Shown: piece by piece, positions 48,632 through 58,009 of the stretch
How the letters are laid out: every line of letters begins with the position of its first letter
How positions within the stretch are numbered: the stretch's first letter is position 1
DNA from: an uncultured Bacteroidales bacterium
Lineage (GTDB): Bacteria > Bacteroidota > Bacteroidia > Bacteroidales > UBA932
DNA length: 64,000 nt
NCBI GenBank assembly: GCA_944326265.1
Contig: CALVDE010000001.1
Span: forward strand, 1-64,000
Reading direction: 5' to 3'
The notes under the pieces: generated by a model
Told to the model about the DNA's origin: nothing
The model's input: only the letters and a program-made list of their open reading frames with translations
Databases searched by the model: none
Translations under genes and position numbers: made by a program

Positions 48632-48997
48632 ATGTCTATGGTAAGACGGCTGAGAAAATACCGTATTCTTAACTGCCTGCTCGTATCCCTGTTCATAGGG
48701 TTCTACGTGAGCAATACGCTGTTTGTCCATACGCATTATTATCAGGGTTATTCCATAACCCACTCGCATCCCTACGCCAAGAACACCGACGGTCTTCCGG
48801 ACCATACGCACACCGCCAATGACCTGAGGGTGATATCCGCGTTCAATGCCTCTGTCTTCTTTGCGGCGGAGACGGTGACCGTGGACGATGTCTGCCGTAT
48901 TCCGGTGGCGGTGTATTCTGAAAGCGGACGCGGTGAGGCAGTGGCCGGTGTGCCGCTGCTCCATGGCCTCAGGGCCCCTCCTGTACGTTCTGTCTGA
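48632..48997 (+). CDS. small His-rich membrane-anchored protein of the metal efflux operon
   Basis: A 121-residue protein with one N-terminal membrane helix (ILNCLLVSLFIGFYVSNTLF) preceded by basic residues. The exported part is rich in histidine: HTHYY, THSHPY and DHTHT occur within 40 residues. No named domain is recognised. It lies directly upstream of a CusB-like adaptor and a CzcA-type pump, so metal capture in the periplasm is a reasonable inference. The last 25 residues look unstructured. Confidence 0.72.
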   Translation: MSMVRRLRKYRILNCLLVSLFIGFYVSNTLFVHTHYYQGYSITHSHPYAKNTDGLPDHTHTANDLRVISAFNASVFFAAETVTVDDVCRIPVAVYSESGRGEAVAGVPLLHGLRAPPVRSV

Positions 48998-49082
48998 ATT
49001 ATTTCCCCATTCCATTCTCTCCCGGCGGGCCGCAATGTGTCCGGTCGGGAAACAGTATTGTAATTATTTAGATAGAATATTC

Positions 49083-50180
49083 ATGTACAGATATTTCATA
49101 CCCGGCCTCATGCTGATGCTGACAGCATGCGCCGGCAACAGGACCGCACAGGAGACCGCAGAGGTAGTCCGTCGCGGCGACACTGTGATAATCAGCAATA
49201 ATTCACCTATACTCAAACAGATAGAATTCACTACCGTAGAACCTGAGACCTGGTCGGCCCAGTTCCGTACTGTGGGCGAGGTGACCCCTGTGGCGGGAAG
49301 GATAGCGGAGATTTCCGCACCTTTTTCCGGCAGGGTGGAGGGATGCAGCGTGCGTCTAGGGCAGAGGGTTGAGGAGGGGTCTCCGGTATTTGCCCTCGGC
49401 TCCTCGGATTTCTACGAGGCTGTGAGGACGTATTTTTCCGCAAAGTCCAATAATGAACTGGCGGCAAGGCGCTATGCCCGTCAGAGCGGACTCTCCCGCA
49501 ACGGAGTGGGGGCGGTCCGGGAGCTGGAACAGGCCGGGAGCGAGGCCTACATCGCGGAGCGGGAGCTGGAGCAGGCTGCCGCGGTGCTGCGTATTTTCAA
49601 TGCGGATACGGCCTCTCTGCGGATGGGCCAGCCGCTTACGGCAGTCTCTCCGATAGCGGGCGAGGTGCTCAGCTGCGACATGACCATCGGCAGCTATGTC
49701 TCCGAGGGGGAGGGTCCGTTGGCAGTGGTGGCTGATCTCTCGAAAGTGTGGGTCAGGGCCTTTGTCAAGGAACGCTATTTCGGTGCGGTGCAGGAAGGGG
49801 ACAGGGCTGTGGTACACGTGCCTTCGGCTCCGGATCGGACATACGCGGGGCGGATACACTATGTTGGCGAGATGGTCGACCCGGACAGCCGGGCTCTGGA
49901 GGTGATAGTGGAGTGTGACAATTCTGCCCGCACTCTAAAGCTCGGGATGTTCTGCAATGTCCTCTTCTCCGGCACTCCGCAGGAGTCCGTTATCCTGCCG
50001 GCCACGGCCCTGATGCAGGAGAGCGGCAGCGATTTCGTGTATCTGCGGCTAGGGGACGGCTCCCTGCTGCGGCACCGGGTGGTCTCCGAGACTGTCGGGG
50101 ACGGCAACGTGCGCATAATCAGCGGACTGGACGGAGGCGAGACGGTCATGACAAGCGGTGGAATATACCTGAATATGTAG
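49083..50180 (+). CDS. CusB/CzcB-like efflux adaptor, lipoprotein
   Basis: Periplasmic adaptor of a heavy-metal RND pump, 365 residues. A lipoprotein signal ends LMLTAC (Cys16). The barrel-sandwich halves are IAEISAPFSGRVEGCSVRLG and AVSPIAGEVLSCDMTIG, flanking a shortened helical hairpin (SKSNNELAARRYARQ...AYIAERELEQA), then LSKVWVRAFVKERYFGAVQEG and a C-terminal membrane-proximal domain. The start at 49083 gives the signal peptide; the open frame upstream overlaps the His-rich gene and is rejected. Ends 3 bp before the pump gene. Confidence 0.92.
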   Translation: MYRYFIPGLMLMLTACAGNRTAQETAEVVRRGDTVIISNNSPILKQIEFTTVEPETWSAQFRTVGEVTPVAGRIAEISAPFSGRVEGCSVRLGQRVEEGSPVFALGSSDFYEAVRTYFSAKSNNELAARRYARQSGLSRNGVGAVRELEQAGSEAYIAERELEQAAAVLRIFNADTASLRMGQPLTAVSPIAGEVLSCDMTIGSYVSEGEGPLAVVADLSKVWVRAFVKERYFGAVQEGDRAVVHVPSAPDRTYAGRIHYVGEMVDPDSRALEVIVECDNSARTLKLGMFCNVLFSGTPQESVILPATALMQESGSDFVYLRLGDGSLLRHRVVSETVGDGNVRIISGLDGGETVMTSGGIYLNM

Positions 50181-50183
50181 GCT

Positions 50184-53100
50184 ATGGAGAAGTTTATAGA
50201 CAGACTGCTCGAGCGCAGATGGCTCGTGCTGGCCGTGTTCGTACTGCTCGCGGCCCTCGGAATGTATGCCTGGAAGCATCTGGCGATAGACGCCTATCCC
50301 GATATCGCCGATGTGTCGGTGGGAGTGGCCACCCAGGTGCCAGGACTCGCCGTAGCCGAGATAGAACAGCAGATTACCGTACCTTTGGAGAGGGAACTGA
50401 ATGGAATACCCGGCCTGAAGGTGATGCGCAGCAAGAATTTTTTCGGCATATCCAAGATAACCCTGGTCTTCGAGGACGGAGTGGACGACTACTGGGCCAG
50501 GCAGCGGGTGATGGAGCGGATTGCGGACATCGAGCTGCCTTTCGGGGCGCAGCCCGGACTCGACCCTCTGACCTCCCCGACGGGCGAGATATTCCGCTAT
50601 GTGGTCACGGGAGACCGCAGTCTCAGGGAACTGACCGACCTGAACCATTGGGTGATAATCCCACGTCTGAAGCAGATCTACGGCATTGCGGATGTCTCCA
50701 ATTTCGGCGGCATCACGACTCAGTATCAGATCGAGATCGACCCCGACCGGCTGACCGCCTACGGTCTCTCGCTGAGCGAGGTGACCGATGCGATAGAGGA
50801 CAATAACGCCAATGCCGGAGGCAGCACCCTCATGCGCGGAGACCTGAGCTATGTGGTGCGCGGGGTCGGCCTGGTGCAGGATCTGGAAGATCTGGGCAAC
50901 ATAGTGGTGCGCAGCGACGGGGGTGCTCCCGTCTACCTCAGGGATATCGGTACGCTCAAGTACGGCAATCTGGAGCGCAAGGGCATCATGGGCTATCTCG
51001 ACGATGAGACGGACTATGAGGACGGAGTGCAGGGCATGGTCCAGCTGCTCCGTTACGAGAATCCCTCACGGGTGCTCCGGGAGGTGAAACGGGCGGTGCA
51101 GGACCTCAATGAGAACATCCTTCCTGAGGGAGTGCGGCTGAAGGTCTTCTACGACCGTACCGATCTGGTGGGGGCAACCCTCAATACCATAGTGCATACG
51201 CTTTCTTTCGGCATTCTGCTGGTGCTGGCCGTGCTGGTTATCTTCCTCGGCAGCCCTAAGGGTGCCCTGCTGGCGACCGTCACCATACCGTTGTCGCTGC
51301 TTATTGCATTTATCCTGATGTGGCTGACGGATATCCCGGCCAATCTGCTCTCGCTCGGCGCCATTGATTTCGGCATCATAGTGGACGGCACAATCGTGAT
51401 GATGGAGACAATCCTCAAGAAGAGGGAGGACGATCCTTCCGCTCCGCTGGACCGCAGTACAATAGCCCGGAGAGCGGCTGAGGTGGCCAAGCCTATTTTC
51501 TTCGCTACCCTTATCATCATTACCGCTTATCTGCCGCTCTTCGCATTTGACCGGGTGGAGCGCAAGCTGTTTACCCCGATGGCATTTACCCTGAGCTTTG
51601 CCTTGTTCGGAGCCTTGGCGGCGGCCCTGCTGCTCATCCCCGGACTGGCCTATTCGGTCTATCGCAAGCCGCAGAAGGTGTACCGCAACAAGTGGATGGA
51701 GACACTGACAGTCAGGTATAAAGCTGCTACGGCTGCCATCATCGGAGCTCCCCGGAAGCTGATTGCGCCCATTGCCGCAGTGCTCGCGGCTGTCATCGGA
51801 CTGTCGGTGTATGTGGGCAAGGATTTCATGCCGGAACTGGACGAGGGCAGTATCTGGATACAGGTGCAGCTGCCGGCCGGTATGTCCCTCGAGAAGTCTT
51901 CCGAGATGGCCACAGAACTGAGGCACAGGCTGAAGGAGTTCGACGAGGTGACATACGTCATGACCCAGACAGGGCGCGATGACGAGGGCGTGTGTCCGTT
52001 CTCGTTTTCCCATATCGAGGTGATGGTCGGACTCAAGCCCTATAAGGAATGGGAGAGGGGACGCCGCAAACAGGATCTGGTCAACGACATGGCGGCCATG
52101 CTGGAGACGATGCCCGGTTACGGGGCCGGATTCTCGCAGCCTATTATCGACATGGTGATGGACCAGATAGCGGGGTCGCACAGTGACCTGGCTGTCAAGA
52201 TATACGGTGAGGACCTGGATGAGGCCAGGCGCATAGCGGAAGAGATTGCGTGGGTCGTATCCGGTATCGAGGGAGCGGGGGATGTCAGGCTGGCGGAGGA
52301 GCCCTTCCTGCCGCAGCTGCAGATAGTGGTGGACAGGGATCGGATAGCCCAGTACGGGCTCAATGTGGCCGATGTGGCTGAACTCATCGAGGTGGCCCTG
52401 GGCGGAAAGGCTGTCTCCCAAGTCTTTGTGGGCAGCAGGGTCTACGATGTGACCTGCCGCTACACCGAGGATTCCAGGGATACGCCCGAGAAAATAGGAG
52501 CCCTCATGCTCACCTCGGCTTCCGGGACCAAGATACCCCTGGCGGCAGTGGCGGACGTGCGCACTACCATAGGAGCCAGCATGATATCCCGGGAGATGAA
52601 CCGCCGTGTGACCACCGTCCAGGTCAATCTCAGGGACCGGGACCTCTCCTCCTTCGTGGCCGAGGCCGACCGTGCGATAAGGCACAATGTGTTCTACGAC
52701 CACCGGGATTTCAGTTATGCCTGGGGCGGACAGCTTGAGAATCAGGACAGGGCCTTCAGCCGGCTCGCGCTGATCGTGCCGGTGACCCTCGCCGTGATGT
52801 TCCTGCTGCTGTTCTTCTCCTTCGGCAACTTCCGTCAGGCCGGACTGCTGATAGCCCTGCTGCCGCTGATGATATTCGGCGGTATGCTGGCCCTGGTAGT
52901 GAGAGGGATGACCTTCAACATCTCCTCGGCGGTGGGATTCATAGCCCTTTTCGGACTGGCGATACAGAACGGGGTCATCATGCTCTCCCATATCAATATC
53001 CTGCGCAAGCGGGGCTACGAGCTGCGGCTGGCCGTCATCGAAGGAGCCTCCCACCGTCTGCGTCCGATGCTGATGACAGCTACTGTGGCCATATTCGGAC

Positions 53101-54548
53101 TGCTGCCGGCCTCGCTGGCCACAGGCATAGGTTCTGATGTGCAGCGGCCTCTGGCGACGGTCATCGTCTACGGACTGCTCTTCGCCACTCTCGTGACCCT
53201 TTTCGTGCTGCCGGCACTGTACTACCTGGTGGAGAGGCGCAGGCTCAGATTGTCGGACAATAAAAATAATATACACTCCGGGGCAATGCTCAGGACTCTG
53301 CTGCTGCTCCCGGCAATCCTGGGCACCGCAGGAATTCTGCACGCCCAGCCTGTGAAAATAGGCTACGGGACCTATCTGGAAGCCGTGGCGGTCGGCAATC
53401 TGGAATATGCCGCCGAGAAACTGAATATAGACATATCGCAGGCCGAGCTGACGGCGGCGCGGGTGTTCAGCGACCTGACCCTGTCAGCATCGTACAGCAA
53501 CAACAGTGACTGGAGCATGGCGATGGGCCAGGGAGCGGAGTTCGGGCTGAGCAAGAACATCACTTTCGGGGTACGTCGGGCCCGCATGGATCTGGCTGCA
53601 AATCAGAAGGCCATGACCGAGGCTCTGCTGGACGACTATCTGCGCCGTCTCAGGGCTCAGGCGACCGTGGTCTACCTTGAGGCCATGAGACAGCAGGAAC
53701 TGTACCGGGTGCAGCTCGACTCATACGACAATATCCGGCGGCTGGCGGAGAGCGACAGTCTGCGCTTCGAGGCCGGAGAGATTACTGAGGTGGCTGCGCG
53801 GCAGAGCCGGCTGGAAGCGGACATACAGCACAATGAGATGGCCGGTGCCGAGGCGGACCTGTATCAGGCCCTTGCAGCCCTGGGCGTGCAGATGGGAAGG
53901 TCCTCGCGGGATACCCTTTTCGGACCGGATGCCGTACTGCGGCCGCTGGTACGGGATTTTGTCCTCGATTCGCTGCTTGCCGCCGCATACGGAGGCCGGG
54001 CCGACCTGATGGCGGCCATGCGCAATGAGGATGTGGCCGCAGCGGCTCTCGCACTTACACGCAAGGAGAGGGGACCGGACATAGAGCTGTCATTGGGAGT
54101 TAATATCAATTCGGAGGTACTCAATGAGATAGCCCCGGCTCCGGCATTTACCGGAATTTCCGCAGGGCTGGCCATTCCCCTGAAATTCTCCAGCATCAAC
54201 CGTGGAGCGGTCGATGCAGCCCGGGGACGGCAGGCACAGGCCAGGATGCAGACCCGACAGGTGGAGCTGCAGATAGAGACCGAGGTGCTCCAGGCTTATC
54301 GGCGTTATATGCTGCTGTCTCAGCAGATTCTGTCAAGCGGAGACCGCCTGCTGTCAGATGCCCGCAGCGTGATGGACGGTATGCTGTACAGCTACAGCCA
54401 GGGAGAGGTCTCGCTGCTCGAGGTCCTCGATGCCCAGCGTACCTACAATGACGTGCGGGCCAGGTATATCGACGTGGTGTACGGACAGGCGCTGGCCCTC
54501 GTGGAGCTGGAACTTGCGGCCGGAATCTGGGACATTGTCCTTCTATAG
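50184..54548 (+). CDS. heavy-metal RND pump fused to an outer-membrane factor (CzcA-CzcC fusion)
   Basis: A 1454-residue protein with two parts. Residues 1-1030 are a CusA/CzcA-type pump: LAIDAYPDIADVSVGVATQV, TM4 with AIDFGIIVDGTIVMMET (Asp395 and Asp401, the heavy-metal proton relay) and the last helices ending YYLVERRRLRLSD. From Met1035 a new signal-like hydrophobic stretch (LLLLPAILGTAGILHAQP) precedes a complete outer-membrane efflux protein (TolC/CzcC type, about 420 residues, ending with SLLEVLDAQRTYND). No stop or frameshift separates them. Such fusions are known in Bacteroidetes; here the internal signal may serve as an extra membrane helix or the second part may be made from Met1035. 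Metal specificity (Cu/Ag versus Zn/Co/Cd) is unclear. Confidence 0.94.
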   Translation: MEKFIDRLLERRWLVLAVFVLLAALGMYAWKHLAIDAYPDIADVSVGVATQVPGLAVAEIEQQITVPLERELNGIPGLKVMRSKNFFGISKITLVFEDGVDDYWARQRVMERIADIELPFGAQPGLDPLTSPTGEIFRYVVTGDRSLRELTDLNHWVIIPRLKQIYGIADVSNFGGITTQYQIEIDPDRLTAYGLSLSEVTDAIEDNNANAGGSTLMRGDLSYVVRGVGLVQDLEDLGNIVVRSDGGAPVYLRDIGTLKYGNLERKGIMGYLDDETDYEDGVQGMVQLLRYENPSRVLREVKRAVQDLNENILPEGVRLKVFYDRTDLVGATLNTIVHTLSFGILLVLAVLVIFLGSPKGALLATVTIPLSLLIAFILMWLTDIPANLLSLGAIDFGIIVDGTIVMMETILKKREDDPSAPLDRSTIARRAAEVAKPIFFATLIIITAYLPLFAFDRVERKLFTPMAFTLSFALFGALAAALLLIPGLAYSVYRKPQKVYRNKWMETLTVRYKAATAAIIGAPRKLIAPIAAVLAAVIGLSVYVGKDFMPELDEGSIWIQVQLPAGMSLEKSSEMATELRHRLKEFDEVTYVMTQTGRDDEGVCPFSFSHIEVMVGLKPYKEWERGRRKQDLVNDMAAMLETMPGYGAGFSQPIIDMVMDQIAGSHSDLAVKIYGEDLDEARRIAEEIAWVVSGIEGAGDVRLAEEPFLPQLQIVVDRDRIAQYGLNVADVAELIEVALGGKAVSQVFVGSRVYDVTCRYTEDSRDTPEKIGALMLTSASGTKIPLAAVADVRTTIGASMISREMNRRVTTVQVNLRDRDLSSFVAEADRAIRHNVFYDHRDFSYAWGGQLENQDRAFSRLALIVPVTLAVMFLLLFFSFGNFRQAGLLIALLPLMIFGGMLALVVRGMTFNISSAVGFIALFGLAIQNGVIMLSHINILRKRGYELRLAVIEGASHRLRPMLMTATVAIFGLLPASLATGIGSDVQRPLATVIVYGLLFATLVTLFVLPALYYLVERRRLRLSDNKNNIHSGAMLRTLLLLPAILGTAGILHAQPVKIGYGTYLEAVAVGNLEYAAEKLNIDISQAELTAARVFSDLTLSASYSNNSDWSMAMGQGAEFGLSKNITFGVRRARMDLAANQKAMTEALLDDYLRRLRAQATVVYLEAMRQQELYRVQLDSYDNIRRLAESDSLRFEAGEITEVAARQSRLEADIQHNEMAGAEADLYQALAALGVQMGRSSRDTLFGPDAVLRPLVRDFVLDSLLAAAYGGRADLMAAMRNEDVAAAALALTRKERGPDIELSLGVNINSEVLNEIAPAPAFTGISAGLAIPLKFSSINRGAVDAARGRQAQARMQTRQVELQIETEVLQAYRRYMLLSQQILSSGDRLLSDARSVMDGMLYSYSQGEVSLLEVLDAQRTYNDVRARYIDVVYGQALALVELELAAGIWDIVLL

Positions 54549-54611
54549 GACCGTTGTGCGGAGTTTCTCCCTCACGGTCTGATGCTTTGACGGGCTGTCG
54601 CAAACGTGTCG

Positions 54612-54651
54612 AAACGGTTATAAACGACTATAAACGTTTATAGCCGTTTTT
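54612..54651 (+). terminator. hairpin between the metal-efflux operon and recA, probable terminator
   Basis: AAACGGTTATAAACG (54612-54626) pairs with CGTTTATAGCCGTTT (54635-54649), 15 bp including one G-U pair, loop of 8 nt, followed by T-rich DNA. The sequence contains TATAAACG twice at 10-bp spacing (54619, 54629) and a 16-bp perfect palindrome CTATAAACGTTTATAG (54628-54643), so an operator role for recA is a second possibility. Confidence 0.7.
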
Positions 54652-54654
54652 ACA

Positions 54655-54685
54655 TTGCTATGGTTTGAAATTTCGCTTATATTTG
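54655..54685 (+). promoter_or_regulatory. promoter of recA
   Basis: TTG (54655-54657) and TATATTTG (54678-54685) are 20 bp apart. The ATG is 22 bp after the -7 box. No LexA-type box was recognised. Confidence 0.6.
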
Positions 54686-54707
54686 CATCTGAATTAATTG
54701 AAAAAGT

Positions 54708-55739
54708 ATGGCAAAAGAACTCGAACAGATTGATGTTGCCGCAGCTAACGCCGCTAAACTCAAGGCCCTGCAGGCAACGATGGATAAGATTGAAAAGGAT
54801 TTCGGCAAGGGTGCCATAATGAAACTCGGAGACCGTCCGGAAGGTGACGTGTCAGTCATTCCCTCCGGCTCCATCGCCCTGGACCACGCTCTCGGGATAG
54901 GTGGCTATCCGCGCGGCAGGGTGATCGAGATATTCGGCCCGGAGTCCAGCGGTAAGACTACTCTCGCCATACACGCCATAGCCGAGGCCCAGAAAGCCGG
55001 CGGCTTCGCGGCCATTATCGATGCGGAGCATGCATTTGACCGCACATACGCGAAGAATCTGGGAGTGGACGTGGACACCCTCCTCATATCCCAGCCCGAC
55101 AACGGCGAGCAGGCCCTTGAGATAGCCGATGACCTGATCCGCAGCGGTGCCATCGACATCATCGTGGTGGACTCAGTGGCGGCTCTGACTCCCAAAGCCG
55201 AGATTGAGGGCGAGATGGGAGACCAGAAGATGGGACTGCAGGCCAGGCTGATGAGCCAGGCCCTGAGGAAGCTCACGGCCAACATCTCGAAGACCAACAC
55301 CTGCTGCATCTTCATCAACCAGCTGCGCGAGAAGATCGGAGTGATGTTCGGCAATCCCGAGACCACTACCGGCGGCAATGCCCTGAAGTTCTACGCCTCC
55401 GTCCGCATCGACGTGCGCAAGGTCACCCAGCTCAAGGACGGCGAGGACCCCACAGGCAACCGTACCCGTGTCAAGATCGTCAAGAACAAGATGGCCCCTC
55501 CGTTCCGCAAGGCCGAGTTCGACATCGTCTTCGGCGAGGGTATCTCCAAGATAGGCGAGATCGTGGACCTCGGAGTGGAATTCGACATCATCAAGAAGAG
55601 CGGATCATGGTTCAGTTACGGAGATGCGAAGCTGGCCCAGGGACGCGAGGCCGTCAAGAAGCTGTTGATGGACAATCCGGAGCTCTGCGAGGAGATCGAG
55701 GGCAGGATCCGTGAGACTATGAAGAACCTGGAAGACTGA
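54708..55739 (+). CDS. recA: recombinase RecA
   Basis: Strand-exchange ATPase of homologous recombination, 343 residues. Walker [10 protein letters not shown] begins at residue 77, followed by [20 protein letters not shown], Walker [11 protein letters not shown], the L2 loop region [20 protein letters not shown] and a short acidic C-terminus. Standard length, with C-ending codon bias suggesting strong expression. trpS follows after 33 bp. Confidence 0.99.
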   Translation: MAKELEQIDVAAANAAKLKALQATMDKIEKDFGKGAIMKLGDRPEGDVSVIPSGSIALDHALGIGGYPRGRVIEIFGPESSGKTTLAIHAIAEAQKAGGFAAIIDAEHAFDRTYAKNLGVDVDTLLISQPDNGEQALEIADDLIRSGAIDIIVVDSVAALTPKAEIEGEMGDQKMGLQARLMSQALRKLTANISKTNTCCIFINQLREKIGVMFGNPETTTGGNALKFYASVRIDVRKVTQLKDGEDPTGNRTRVKIVKNKMAPPFRKAEFDIVFGEGISKIGEIVDLGVEFDIIKKSGSWFSYGDAKLAQGREAVKKLLMDNPELCEEIEGRIRETMKNLED

Positions 55740-55772
55740 GTTTAACATTTAGACAGAAACATACACTACAAT

Positions 55773-56822
55773 ATGCAGACGGTATTAAGCGGTATCCGCT
55801 CCACCGGCCACCTTCACCTCGGCAACTACTTCGGAGCGCTGCGCAACTTCGTAAAGATACAGGACGACTACAACTGCTTCTATTTCATAGCGGACCTGCA
55901 TTCGCTGACCACTCATCCTCATCCGGATGACTTCCACGCCAACGTGAAGACCATCCTGGCCGAGTACCTGGCCTCGGGCCTCGATCCCGAGAAGGTCACG
56001 ATATTCGTGCAGAGCGACGTGCCGGAGGTGAGTGAGCTGTACGTGCTGCTGAACATGATATCCTACAAGGGCGAGCTCGAACGTACCACCACCTTCAAGG
56101 ACAAGGTGCGTCTGGCCAAGGCCAAGGCCCGCAACGTCCGTCTGGAAGATGTAGCCGAGGATGACCACAACGACGAGGGCATCAACATCAGCGCCGGTCT
56201 GCTGACCTACCCCGTACTGATGGCCGCCGACATCCTGATCCACCGTGCGGACTACGTGCCCGTGGGTAAGGACCAGGAGCAGCACCTGGAATACGCCAGG
56301 GTACTGGCCCGCCGCTTCAACAATATGTACGGCGAAGAAGTTTTTGTAGAGCCCCGCGGCTTCAACTTCGGAGGCGAGCTCATCAAGGTGCCCGGCCTCG
56401 ACGGCAGCGGCAAGATGGGCAAGAGCCAGGGCAACGGCATCTACCTCTACGACGACGAGAAGACCATCACCAAGAAGGTCATGAAGGCCCTTACCGACAG
56501 CGGTCCTGTAGAGCCGAACAGCCCCATGCCCGAGTGCATTGACAACCTCTTCACCCTCCTGGCCCTGGTATCCGAGCCCTCGACAGTAGAGTACTTCCGC
56601 GAGAAGTGGAACGACTGCTCCATCCGCTACGGAGACCTCAAGAAGCAGCTTGCGGCCGACATCTGCAAAGTTACCCTGCCTATCCGCGAGCGCATAGATG
56701 CCATCTACAACGACGACACCTACCTCCATCGCGTAGTGTCCGAAGGCCGCGACAAGGCCCGCTCCTCCGCTTCGGCCACCCTCGCCCTCGTCCGCAAGGC
56801 CATGGGCTTCAAAGTCTTCTGA
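55773..56822 (+). CDS. trpS: tryptophan--tRNA ligase
   Basis: Class I synthetase of 349 residues. HIGH-type motif in RSTGHLHLGNYFGALRN, a tryptophan-binding region including YPVLMAADILIHRADYVPVG, and the KMSKS equivalent GKMGKSQGN. The length is typical of the bacterial enzyme. It ends at a strong terminator hairpin and likely shares the recA transcript in part. Confidence 0.98.
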   Translation: MQTVLSGIRSTGHLHLGNYFGALRNFVKIQDDYNCFYFIADLHSLTTHPHPDDFHANVKTILAEYLASGLDPEKVTIFVQSDVPEVSELYVLLNMISYKGELERTTTFKDKVRLAKAKARNVRLEDVAEDDHNDEGINISAGLLTYPVLMAADILIHRADYVPVGKDQEQHLEYARVLARRFNNMYGEEVFVEPRGFNFGGELIKVPGLDGSGKMGKSQGNGIYLYDDEKTITKKVMKALTDSGPVEPNSPMPECIDNLFTLLALVSEPSTVEYFREKWNDCSIRYGDLKKQLAADICKVTLPIRERIDAIYNDDTYLHRVVSEGRDKARSSASATLALVRKAMGFKVF

Positions 56823-56853
56823 CTCCAATCACAATATTTCATAATACTCCAAC

Positions 56854-56897
56854 CATCGCAGCCCGCCGCTTATCCGGTCCGGCTGCGATGCTTTTTT
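56854..56897 (+). terminator. intrinsic terminator of trpS
   Basis: CATCGCAGCC (56854-56863) and GGCTGCGATG (56881-56890) form a perfect 10-bp stem followed by CTTTTTT. The following 136 bp (56898-57033) show only imperfect repeats of GCCGTTTCTG and no gene. Confidence 0.92.
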
Positions 56898-57033
56898 GAG
56901 TTGCCGTTTCTGTGTCGCCGTTTCTGAGTCATCGTATATGAGCCGCCGTATCTTCGCCCTGTTGCTTTCCCGGCCCGCCAGTCTTCTCCATTGCTCCACG
57001 TCCGCATATCACCGCCCGGCTTTCTCGCTCTCC

Positions 57034-57205
57034 CACCTTCGGAAGGTGAGCAAGTTCCGCACAATTTCTACTCACCTTCCGAAGGTGCGCAGAAGCCGCA
57101 CTGCCTCGAGAGCGGCCTGTAGCCGCATATCCCCACCCACCGTACCATTCCCACCTTCCGAAGGTGGGCTGTTTCCCTACAATTTCTACTCACCTTCCGA
57201 AGGTG
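57034..57205 (-). repeat. tetra-palindrome array A (RAYT-associated), inverted relative to arrays B and C
   Basis: Four 15-bp palindromes with 7-bp arms, CACCTTC-N-GAAGGTG, at 57034-57048, 57073-57087, 57152-57166 and 57191-57205. The gaps are 24, 64 and 24 bp, so the array is 172 bp and the two halves repeat at 118 bp. The central base is G in the first and C in the others as read on the plus strand. Aligned without gaps in reverse complement, the 24-nt spacers and the 64-nt core match arrays B and C at many positions, including an invariant GGCT at core positions 28-31. The array fills the space before the cutC promoter. Confidence 0.9.
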
Positions 57206-57221
57206 CGCAGAAAAAATCAAG

Positions 57222-57229
57222 TAAATTTG
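57222..57229 (+). promoter_or_regulatory. -7 promoter box of cutC
   Basis: TAAATTTG, 30 bp before the cutC ATG. The expected -33 position (around 57199-57202) falls inside the last palindrome of array A. Confidence 0.5.
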
Positions 57230-57259
57230 CTGCGACAAATCACTAAACCACTAAAGAAT

Positions 57260-58009
57260 ATGTACAACCACTACACCATAGAAATCTGCGCTCCGTCATA
57301 CGAGAGTGCCCTGGCCGCGCAGAGAGGCGGGGCTGCGAGAATCGAACTGTGTTCCGAACTGGATGCCGGAGGAGTGACCCCTTCCTACGGACTGATTCAA
57401 GGAGTGCGGGCGGCTCTGACTATTGCCGTCAACGTGCTGGTCCGTCCGAGGTCCGGAGATTTTCTGTATTCGTCCTACGAGGTGGAGACAGTGACACGCG
57501 ATATAGCGCTGTGTGCGCAGGCTGGTGTACAGGGTGTTGTGGTAGGTGCGCTGACGGCGGATGCGAAAGTGGACCGGACGGCGGCTGCCGAGTGGCTGAA
57601 GGAGGCCCGCAGACATGGGTTGTCGACGACGTTTCATAGGGCCATCGACTGTGCTGACGGTATTTACGATGCCCTTGAGGATATTGCCTCATTAGGATAC
57701 GATCGCGTACTGACTTCCGGTGGATGTCCGACTGCCTGGGAGGGCCGTGAGACGATAGCCCGTATGCAGGCTATGATGGCCAACCATACCGGGAGCTCCC
57801 GCAAACCGTTGATAATCATGCCTGGCTCCGGTGTCAATCCGACCAATATACGCGACCTGGTGCTTCAGACCGGGGTCAGCGAAGTACATCTGTCGGCTAC
57901 CAGGCGACACAAGTCCGGTATGCGCGTGCTCTCCGGCATTGCGCAGGAGGAGACGGTCGTCCACAGCGACGAGGAGACTGTGCGCAGGGCAGTGGCGGCA
58001 ATCTGCTGA
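57260..58009 (+). CDS. cutC: CutC family protein
   Basis: A 249-residue TIM-barrel protein of the CutC family. Hallmarks are EICAPSYESALAAQRGGAAR, RIELCSELDAGGVTPSYG, NVLVRPRSGDFLYSSYE, TFHRAIDCADG, RVLTSGGCPTAWEG and EVHLSATR. CutC was linked to copper tolerance in E. coli, but that role is disputed and the reaction remains uncertain. Start at 57260 gives the usual family N-terminus; the open frame upstream to 57164 runs through the palindromic array and is rejected. Confidence 0.94.
   Translation: MYNHYTIEICAPSYESALAAQRGGAARIELCSELDAGGVTPSYGLIQGVRAALTIAVNVLVRPRSGDFLYSSYEVETVTRDIALCAQAGVQGVVVGALTADAKVDRTAAAEWLKEARRHGLSTTFHRAIDCADGIYDALEDIASLGYDRVLTSGGCPTAWEGRETIARMQAMMANHTGSSRKPLIIMPGSGVNPTNIRDLVLQTGVSEVHLSATRRHKSGMRVLSGIAQEETVVHSDEETVRRAVAAIC

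Noticed and set aside
48888-49082. Upstream extension of the CusB-like adaptor frame
   Set aside because: It overlaps the His-rich gene and lacks the lipoprotein signal that begins exactly at 49083.
51066-53342. 758-codon minus-strand open frame opposite the CzcA fusion gene
   Set aside because: Composition is dominated by Gln, His and Arg, with no domains; it is an antisense by-product.
57164-57259. Upstream extension of cutC to 57164
   Set aside because: It would translate palindromes of array A and cross the -7 promoter box; the family N-terminus begins at 57260.
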